This document shows positions 7,380 through 11,420 of a stretch of DNA of 11,420 bases, piece after piece; position 1 is the stretch's first letter, and the number at the start of each line of letters is the position of its first letter. The notes beneath the pieces are model-generated. The model did not search any database and had not been told where the DNA came from. It saw only the letters and a program-made list of their open reading frames with translations. Source of the DNA: Oscillospiraceae bacterium (GTDB taxonomy: Bacteria; Bacillota; Clostridia; Oscillospirales; UBA644); NCBI GenBank assembly GCA_015067385.1, contig SVMP01000058.1:1-11420 (forward strand), written 5' to 3'. Made by a program: the position numbers and the translations under genes.

Positions 7380-8336
7380 TTATTTGCAGTATCCCGTTTC
7401 TCTGTCTATGATATTGATAAACGGTCTGCCGTCAACGTAATTTTCGTAATTTTTAATGCATATGTCTATAATGTTATCATATGTTTTGCGAAGGTGAAAG
7501 AACCCGGAAATATGAGGCGTTATTATCGCATTTTTCAATTTCCAGAGCTTATGATCCGAAGGGAGAGGCTCTTTTTCGAAGACATCCAACGCCGCCCCGT
7601 AAAGTTTTCCGTTTTCAAGAGCGGAACAAAGCGCATCAGTATCGATCGCGGAACCTCTGCCGATGTTGATAAGAGTGGCTCCGTCCTTCATTTTCGAAAT
7701 TCGTTCGGCGGAGAACATACCTCTTGTTTCGACTGTATCGGGCATACAAAGAGCTACGATGTCGGCTTTCGGAAGAACACTGTCGAGAGAATCCTGCAAA
7801 TAAAGCTCATCTATATAGTCGGGCTTCGGGCTCATACGGCGTTTGATGCCTACAGTATAAGCACCGAGCGCTTTCATTTTCTTTGCGAAGCAGTTTCCTA
7901 TATCGCCGAGACCGACAACAAGCACGGTCTGTCCCTCTATCTGTTTTACGCTGCCCATATCCTGCCAGACAGCCTCGTTCTGATTATCTCTGTAAAGATG
8001 CAATTTTTTATAAAGTTCAAAAACACAGCCTACCATATGCTCGGATATAGCAAGCCCGAAAGCACCCGTAACGTTTGTTATAACAACATCGTCGCCGATA
8101 ACTCCGTTCTTGATATATGCGTCAACCCCTGCCATCTGAGATTGGAACCATTCAAGTTTTGAAGCGTATTTCATAAGCGGTGCGGGAACATTTCCGATTA
8201 TTGCGTCAACATCGGAAACATCTTCTTCGGTAACGGTATCGGGAGTTTTATAGATATATTCGTTTTCGGGGCAGACAGCCTCGAGACGTTTTTTCCCTTC
8301 TTCTTCAAAAGGGACGACAATGAGAATTTTTTTCAT
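7380..8336 (-). CDS. D-isomer specific 2-hydroxyacid dehydrogenase
   Basis: Cytosolic oxidoreductase of the D-2-hydroxyacid dehydrogenase family, 318 residues, reducing a 2-oxoacid or oxidising a D-2-hydroxyacid with a nicotinamide cofactor. The Rossmann motif VVGLGDIG is at 140-147. The catalytic triad is visible: Arg227 in NIGRGSAID, Glu256 in DVFEKEPLP, and His275 in TPHISGF. The residue after the second beta strand is not the usual Asp of NAD enzymes but the basic run IKRR (164-167), which suggests NADP(H) preference, as in GhrA-like hydroxypyruvate/glyoxylate reductases; this is inference. The substrate is not identifiable. The ATG at 8336 overlaps the TmcAL stop by 4 nt (ATGA), with AAGGA 7 nt upstream inside TmcAL, so the two are probably translationally coupled. 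Confidence 0.93.
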   Translation of the reverse strand: MKKILIVVPFEEEGKKRLEAVCPENEYIYKTPDTVTEEDVSDVDAIIGNVPAPLMKYASKLEWFQSQMAGVDAYIKNGVIGDDVVITNVTGAFGLAISEHMVGCVFELYKKLHLYRDNQNEAVWQDMGSVKQIEGQTVLVVGLGDIGNCFAKKMKALGAYTVGIKRRMSPKPDYIDELYLQDSLDSVLPKADIVALCMPDTVETRGMFSAERISKMKDGATLINIGRGSAIDTDALCSALENGKLYGAALDVFEKEPLPSDHKLWKLKNAIITPHISGFFHLRKTYDNIIDICIKNYENYVDGRPFINIIDRETGYCK

Positions 8337-9451
8337 TGAAATTTCCTTGTATATTCTCCGAAGCCTGCACCTATTTCGGGAGTTGAGAGCGTAAAAAGAT
8401 CTGTCGCCCTTCGTTCCTCATCGGCAAACTCAGAATATATTTCTTTTATTTTTGATATATTGGTAACGACTGTAACATCGCTCGGAACGGCGCGTATCAG
8501 CTGTCTTCCTTTTTCGGAAAATGCGAGGACGTGAACGAAAGGAACGGGAGCAGGCTGTTCGTTTTTTATGCGGAGATACGATGAAAGGATGGCACGTTTT
8601 ACTGTCGCCATTGTATAGCGTTTTGTTTTTATCAAAGAATACAGTTCATCAAGAGAACTTGCCTGCAAGGCTGAGATTATCCTTCCGTCAAACCCCTCTT
8701 TTTCGTTAACACCGTAGATGTTCTTAAAAGCGTCCCTGTCCGCATTACGAACAAAGCCCAAAAGGGTTCTTTCTATATTTTTTATATTACCGGGCGCCCT
8801 GCCCTCTGCTATTTCTTTTTTCAGAAGTTCTGCGGAATGATCGGGAAGCCCCGAAAGATCGCCCTTAAATATTTTTTCACGAAGAGAAGTTGCAGACTCA
8901 AGATACCCGTCCGTTCTTTTAACGGCAAAAGGTCTCATACCGCATCCGAGCTTTTTTATTGCACGGACGTACTCAACGGCAAGAATATCATTCGGTTCAT
9001 AATGCTCCGAACCGATAAGCCTTGCACGGGCATCGGCAAATGTTAAACCGCCGCGCATAGCTTCCTTATATTCTTCGGGAGAGATGGCATCTATCCTGTT
9101 TGCTGTTTTAACGATATTCTCAATATCTGCGCTTTCGCTTCCGAAGCTTAACGTATCAACAAACCCCAAAGAAGCCAAAACGGAAACCGCACCGTAAGCA
9201 AATTTTTCGGCTGAGCCTGTAGCGAACCGAACAGGAAGTCCCAAAACGAGATCGACGCCGCCGAGAACAGCCATTTTTGCTCTTACATATTTATCGCAGA
9301 CAGCAGGTTCGCAGCGTTGAACAAAATTTCCGCTCATGACCGCTACGACTGCATCGCAAATTTTTTTTGTTTCATTCAGATGATGGGCATGACCGAAATG
9401 AAACGGATTATACTCCGCAACGATGCCCGCAACAGATATATTGTTAATCAT
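8333..9451 (-). CDS. tmcAL: tRNA(Met) cytidine acetate ligase TmcAL (YlbM family)
   Basis: Nucleotidyltransferase-fold enzyme that, in Bacillus subtilis, uses acetate and ATP to form N4-acetylcytidine at the wobble C34 of elongator tRNA-Met. From ATG 9451 it has 372 residues, near the usual 380-420. Visible: VAGIVAEYNPFHFGHAHHL at 7-25 with the HxGH-type ATP motif (His18, His21), VVAVMSGNFVQRCEPA at 35-50, the helix around DKYVRAKMAVLGGVDLVLGLP (53-73), LSFGSES at 101-107, SATSLRE at 186-192, and RYTMATVKRAIL at 278-289. The frame stays open upstream to an ATG at 9520, but the extra 23 residues are hydrophobic, lack family match and have no ribosome site, so 9451 is chosen. No clear Shine-Dalgarno site precedes 9451 either. 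It heads the minus-strand gene run. Confidence 0.93.
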   Translation of the reverse strand: MINNISVAGIVAEYNPFHFGHAHHLNETKKICDAVVAVMSGNFVQRCEPAVCDKYVRAKMAVLGGVDLVLGLPVRFATGSAEKFAYGAVSVLASLGFVDTLSFGSESADIENIVKTANRIDAISPEEYKEAMRGGLTFADARARLIGSEHYEPNDILAVEYVRAIKKLGCGMRPFAVKRTDGYLESATSLREKIFKGDLSGLPDHSAELLKKEIAEGRAPGNIKNIERTLLGFVRNADRDAFKNIYGVNEKEGFDGRIISALQASSLDELYSLIKTKRYTMATVKRAILSSYLRIKNEQPAPVPFVHVLAFSEKGRQLIRAVPSDVTVVTNISKIKEIYSEFADEERRATDLFTLSTPEIGAGFGEYTRKFQ

Positions 9452-9454
9452 GAC

Positions 9455-9483
9455 TTGACAAAAAATGAAAAGTGATATATAAT
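9455..9483 (+). promoter_or_regulatory. Sigma-A promoter of ackA
   Basis: TTGACA at 9455-9460, a spacer of exactly 17 nt, and TATAAT at 9478-9483 give a perfect consensus on the plus strand. The start should fall near 9490, leaving a leader of about 68 nt before the ackA ATG at 9558. The -35 box begins only 3 bases outside the divergent tmcAL start codon, so the whole promoter lies inside the tmcAL leader. Confidence 0.85.
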
Positions 9484-9505
9484 TATGGTATAGAAAACCT
9501 TCTAC

Positions 9506-9532
9506 ACTATATATTAACATATTTTAAGTCAA
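9506..9532 (-). promoter_or_regulatory. Weak candidate promoter for tmcAL
   Basis: Read on the minus strand, TTGACT (9532-9527) is followed after 15 nt by TATAGT (9511-9506). The -35 matches 5 of 6 and the -10 matches 5 of 6, but the spacer is short. A start near 9500 would give a leader of about 50 nt to the ATG at 9451. It is the best minus-strand candidate I see in this intergenic region, but it is not strong. Confidence 0.3.
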
Positions 9533-9544
9533 AAATCAATATGT

Positions 9545-9550
9545 GAGGAA
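9545..9550 (+). promoter_or_regulatory. Ribosome binding site of ackA
   Basis: GAGGAA lies 7 nt before the ATG at 9558. It decides the start: an in-frame GTG at 9543 would overlap this site and adds only five residues without family support. Confidence 0.8.
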
Positions 9551-9557
9551 AAATTTT

Positions 9558-10754
9558 ATGAAAATTCTTGTTATAAACTCGGGCAGCTCTTCGCTCAAGT
9601 TCCAGGTCATTGATATGCAGACTGAAACAATGCTCGCAAAAGGCAACTGTGAAAAGATCGGAGCTAACGACAGCTTTGTAAAATACACAGTTCCCGGCAA
9701 GGGCGAAATTAAAAATCCTGTTTTCATGAAGGATCATACGGAAGCGACCCAAGTAGCGCTTGACTGTCTTACAAAAGGCGATCTTGCTATTATTTCTTCC
9801 ATCGAAGAAATCGACGCTATCGGCAACCGTGTCGTTCAGGGCGGCGACTATTTCAAAGAAGCTTGCATCGTTGACGACGATGTAATCGCACGCATCGAAG
9901 GCTACTACTCTATAGCTCCTCTCCATGCGATTGCAAATGCCGCAGCGATCAAGGCTTGCAAAAAGATCGTTCCCCATATTCCGCAGGTAGTCGTTTTCGA
10001 CACAGCTTTCCATCAGACAATGCCCGAATATGCGTATATGTACGGTCTTCCCATGGAATACTATGACAAATACAAGATCCGTAAATACGGTTTTCACGGA
10101 ACATCTCACAAATATGTTTCACGCCGCGCCGCAGAATTTCTCGGAAAACCCGTTGAAGAGCTTAAACTCGTTATTTGCCACCTCGGCAACGGTTCGTCTC
10201 TCTCTGCAGTCAAATACGGTAAGTGTATAGACACATCCATGGGTCTTACACCGCTTGAAGGTCCGATGATGGGGACACGTTGCGGTTCTATCGACCCTGC
10301 AGCAGTTGCCGTTATCATGGACAAGGAAGGTCTTACCGGCGCTCAGATGAACGACATAATGAACAAGAAATCCGGTATGCTTGCAATTTCCGGAGTTTCC
10401 GCAGACTTCAGAGATGTAAACGATGCATGGGACAATGACAAAAATCCCAGAGCAAAGCTTGCCCTCGACATGTTCGGCTATCAGTGCAAAAAGATACTCG
10501 GCGGTTACATTGCGGCAATGAACGGTGTTGATGCTGTCGTCTTTACGGCAGGTGTCGGCGAGAACAGACCCGAAACACGTGCAAGGATCTGCGAAGAAAT
10601 GGACTATTTCGGAATCAAGATCGATCTTGAAAAGAACGATGTTATGGGTAAAGACGTCGATATCACCGCAGAAGATTCGAAAGTAAAAGTACTTGTTTTA
10701 GGTACAAACGAAGAACTTGAAATTGCGCGCGAGACCGTTGAACTCGTAAAATAA
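9558..10754 (+). CDS. ackA: Acetate kinase
   Basis: Cytosolic enzyme interconverting acetyl phosphate plus ADP with acetate plus ATP, the energy-yielding last step of acetate fermentation. It has 398 residues, full length. NSGSSSLKF is at 7-15, and the residues known from the Methanosarcina enzyme fall at the same numbers: Asn7, Arg91, His123, Asp148 in FDTAFHQTMP, His180 in GFHGTSH, and Arg241 in GTRCGSIDP. HLGNGSSLSAV (208-218) and FTAGVGENRPETR (329-341) complete the ATP site, and the C-terminal TNEE (383-386) carries the conserved glutamate. The segment usually GHRVVHGG reads GNRVVQGG (89-96), an uncommon pair of changes next to Arg91. It has a consensus promoter and a good ribosome site. 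No pta (phosphotransacetylase), its usual partner, is beside it. Confidence 0.98.
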   Translation: MKILVINSGSSSLKFQVIDMQTETMLAKGNCEKIGANDSFVKYTVPGKGEIKNPVFMKDHTEATQVALDCLTKGDLAIISSIEEIDAIGNRVVQGGDYFKEACIVDDDVIARIEGYYSIAPLHAIANAAAIKACKKIVPHIPQVVVFDTAFHQTMPEYAYMYGLPMEYYDKYKIRKYGFHGTSHKYVSRRAAEFLGKPVEELKLVICHLGNGSSLSAVKYGKCIDTSMGLTPLEGPMMGTRCGSIDPAAVAVIMDKEGLTGAQMNDIMNKKSGMLAISGVSADFRDVNDAWDNDKNPRAKLALDMFGYQCKKILGGYIAAMNGVDAVVFTAGVGENRPETRARICEEMDYFGIKIDLEKNDVMGKDVDITAEDSKVKVLVLGTNEELEIARETVELVK

Positions 10755-10763
10755 ACTTCAAAA

Positions 10764-10791
10764 TAGGGGTTGAATGAGGTTTCGACCCCTA
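10764..10791 (+). terminator. Hairpin after ackA, possible terminator (no T tract)
   Basis: The arms at 10764-10774 (TAGGGGTTGAA) and 10781-10791 (TTCGACCCCTA) pair over 11 bp with one G-U, around a 6-nt loop. It starts 9 nt after the ackA stop. The GC-rich lower stem is stable, but only ACTAAAATTC-like sequence follows, so it may protect the mRNA 3' end or act with the next hairpin rather than terminate alone. Confidence 0.55.
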
Positions 10792-10794
10792 CTA

Positions 10795-10820
10795 AAATTC
10801 GATAAACATATATCGAATTT
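10795..10820 (+). repeat. Second inverted repeat behind ackA
   Basis: AAATTCGAT at 10795-10803 and ATCGAATTT at 10812-10820 form a perfect 9-bp stem with an 8-nt AT loop, immediately after the first hairpin. An 8-T run follows 23 nt later (10844-10851). It could be part of a bipartite terminator or a protein-binding site; the sequence does not decide. Confidence 0.5.
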
Positions 10821-10869
10821 AAGAAAAATGATATGATTGGTTCTTTTTTTTGTCATTTTTGATTTTCAC

Positions 10870-10898
10870 TTGATTTTTTGAAAACTTTGTAATATAAT
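10870..10898 (+). promoter_or_regulatory. Sigma-A promoter of pfkA
   Basis: TTGATT at 10870-10875 and a perfect TATAAT at 10893-10898 are separated by 17 nt. The predicted start is near 10905, giving a leader of about 70 nt. The -35 matches 4 of 6 bases, and the spacing is optimal. Confidence 0.75.
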
Positions 10899-10905
10899 GT
10901 CAATG

Positions 10906-10929
10906 ATGTATTCTTTTCGATAAATACAT
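10906..10929. repeat. Inverted repeat at the pfkA transcription start, possible operator
   Basis: ATGTATT (10906-10912) and AATACAT (10923-10929) are perfect 7-bp inverted arms with a 10-nt centre. The repeat begins 8 nt after the -10 box, where a repressor would block initiation or early elongation. It does not match a regulator site I recognise. AT-rich DNA makes chance palindromes common. Confidence 0.35.
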
Positions 10930-10955
10930 TTTATTTATAAATCACAGTATACAAT

Positions 10956-10960
10956 AAGGA
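10956..10960 (+). promoter_or_regulatory. Ribosome binding site of pfkA, unusually long spacing
   Basis: AAGGA is the only Shine-Dalgarno-like site before the pfkA ATG, but 14 nt separate them, longer than elsewhere in the window. No alternative ATG, GTG or TTG codon lies in frame between the site and 10975, and the protein starts canonically at the ATG, so the start itself is not in doubt. Confidence 0.55.
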
Positions 10961-10974
10961 CTGAATATCAGACA

Positions 10975-11420
10975 ATGAAAACTATCGGTATTATGACCTC
11001 CGGCGGAGACAGCCCCGGAATGAATGCCGCTATCAGAGCGGTCGTAAAACAGGCTAAGGCCCACGGAATAAAGGTTATAGGTATAAATAAAGGCTATAAA
11101 GGTCTTATTGAAATGGATTGCGCAGAGCTTACCTCTGCATCCGTTGAAGATCTTTACAGAAAAGGCGGCACTGTTCTCAAGACCGCCAGATTCAAGGATT
11201 TCAAAGATCCCGAAGTTGTAGCCAAGGGTGCTGAAAACTGTAAAAAACTCGGAATTGAAGGCATGGTTGTTATCGGCGGCGACGGCTCTTTCAGAGGTGC
11301 TCGCGATCTTACCCATGCAGGCATTCCCTGCGTAGGTATCCCCGGAACGATCGACAATGACATCGTTTGCACCGAAGATACTATCGGCTTTGACTCCTCC
11401 ATGAATATCATTATCGACTG
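10975..11420 (+). CDS. pfkA: ATP-dependent 6-phosphofructokinase, C-terminal part beyond window
   Basis: Glycolytic enzyme phosphorylating fructose 6-phosphate to fructose 1,6-bisphosphate. The first 148 codons are present (a full enzyme has about 320). TSGGDSPGMNAAIRAVV at 8-24 holds Gly11, RKGGTVLKTARF at 62-73 holds Arg72, VIGGDGSF at 99-106 holds Asp103 and Gly104, and GIPGTIDNDI at 121-130 holds Gly124, Asp127 (catalytic base) and Asp129. Numbering matches the E. coli/Geobacillus enzymes exactly. Gly104 and Gly124 mark an ATP user; PPi-dependent enzymes carry Asp and Lys there. The start MKTIGIMTSGGD is canonical. It lies 220 nt after ackA with its own promoter, so it is a separate unit in the same direction. 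Allosteric residues of the C-terminal half are not visible. Confidence 0.96.
   Translation, partial: MKTIGIMTSGGDSPGMNAAIRAVVKQAKAHGIKVIGINKGYKGLIEMDCAELTSASVEDLYRKGGTVLKTARFKDFKDPEVVAKGAENCKKLGIEGMVVIGGDGSFRGARDLTHAGIPCVGIPGTIDNDIVCTEDTIGFDSSMNIIID

Larger units (their letters stand above)
1..9451 (-). other. Probable eleven-gene minus-strand operon
   Basis: All genes from tmcAL to the URO-D-like gene face the same way. The spacings in transcription order are: 4-nt overlap, 18 nt, 1-nt overlap, 42 nt, 20 nt, 22 nt, 2 nt, 18 nt, 18 nt and 13 nt. No Rho-independent terminator hairpin lies in any gap. This supports one transcription unit, although internal promoters inside coding regions cannot be excluded. 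The only gap large enough to hold part of a promoter is the AT-rich 42 nt at 5536-5577. The unit continues beyond the window's left edge. Confidence 0.7.
10755..10974. other. Intergenic region ackA-pfkA
   Basis: This 220-base, strongly AT-rich gap contains, in order: the GC-rich hairpin, the AT-rich hairpin, an 8-T run, the pfkA promoter, an inverted repeat in the pfkA leader, and the pfkA ribosome site. I see no small ORF with a ribosome site and no tRNA or known riboswitch fold. Confidence 0.7.

Noticed and set aside
7362..8162. Long plus-strand open frame (266 codons) opposite the 2-hydroxyacid dehydrogenase
   Set aside because: This is a shadow of a conserved gene; its composition is like back-translated coding sequence, and no family motif is seen.
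9452..9520. 23-residue N-terminal extension of TmcAL starting at ATG 9520
   Set aside because: There is no ribosome binding site before 9520, the extension is hydrophobic and unlike the family N-terminus, and it would run through the ackA promoter. ATG 9451 directly precedes the conserved VAGIVAEYNPFHFGH.
9507..10109. Minus-strand open frame (200 codons) opposite ackA, which could be mistaken for a gene preceding tmcAL
   Set aside because: It is antisense to the conserved ackA N-terminal half, has no recognisable motif, and would cross the ackA promoter region.
10905..10974. Possible riboswitch or T-box in the pfkA leader
   Set aside because: The leader is only about 70 nt, AT-rich, with one weak stem and no terminator or anti-terminator pair or known conserved core.

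Overview
The window looks like chromosomal DNA of a low-to-mid GC, anaerobic, fermentative member of the Bacillota, class Clostridia (an Oscillospirales/Ruminococcaceae-type gut bacterium is the best guess). The evidence is the clustered pyrH-frr-uppS-cdsA-dxr block, a TmcAL (YlbM) homologue divergent from acetate kinase, an ATP-type 6-phosphofructokinase, and purine-rich AGGAG-type ribosome binding sites before most genes. No heme, respiratory, phage, IS, CRISPR, rRNA or tRNA signature is visible. The taxonomic call is inference.

Minus strand, 9451 down to 1: eleven genes run the same way with gaps of at most 42 bases, and two junctions overlap (by 4 and by 1 nt). In transcription order they are: TmcAL (tRNA-Met cytidine acetate ligase), a D-2-hydroxyacid dehydrogenase, an exported or membrane Tim44-like protein with a zinc ribbon, a PHP-domain phosphoesterase, a DUF4380-type sugar-mutarotase-like protein, then UMP kinase (pyrH), ribosome recycling factor (frr), undecaprenyl diphosphate synthase (uppS), CDP-diglyceride synthase (cdsA), DXP reductoisomerase (dxr), and the 5' part of a URO-D/MtaA-family protein cut by the window edge. 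The pyrH-dxr core joins translation (ribosome recycling), pyrimidine nucleotide supply, and envelope precursors (isoprenoid via MEP, undecaprenyl-PP carrier lipid, CDP-diacylglycerol). The usual neighbours rpsB-tsf (upstream) and rseP (downstream) are replaced here by other genes.

Plus strand, 9455 to 11420: a near-perfect sigma-A promoter (TTGACA, 17 nt, TATAAT) starts just 3 bases outside the TmcAL start codon and drives ackA (acetate kinase, 398 aa). A 220-base gap follows, with two hairpins behind ackA, then a second sigma-A promoter, an AT-rich inverted repeat, and the first 148 codons of pfkA. These two genes belong to glycolysis and acetate-forming ATP production.

Nothing in the window is a convincing novel defence, mobile or RNA system. 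The points most worth a second look are the intertwined TmcAL/ackA control region (one enzyme consumes acetate for tRNA modification, the other makes it), the acidic low-complexity Tim44-like zinc-ribbon protein, and the uncharacterised DUF4380-type and URO-D-type genes embedded in an essential-gene operon.
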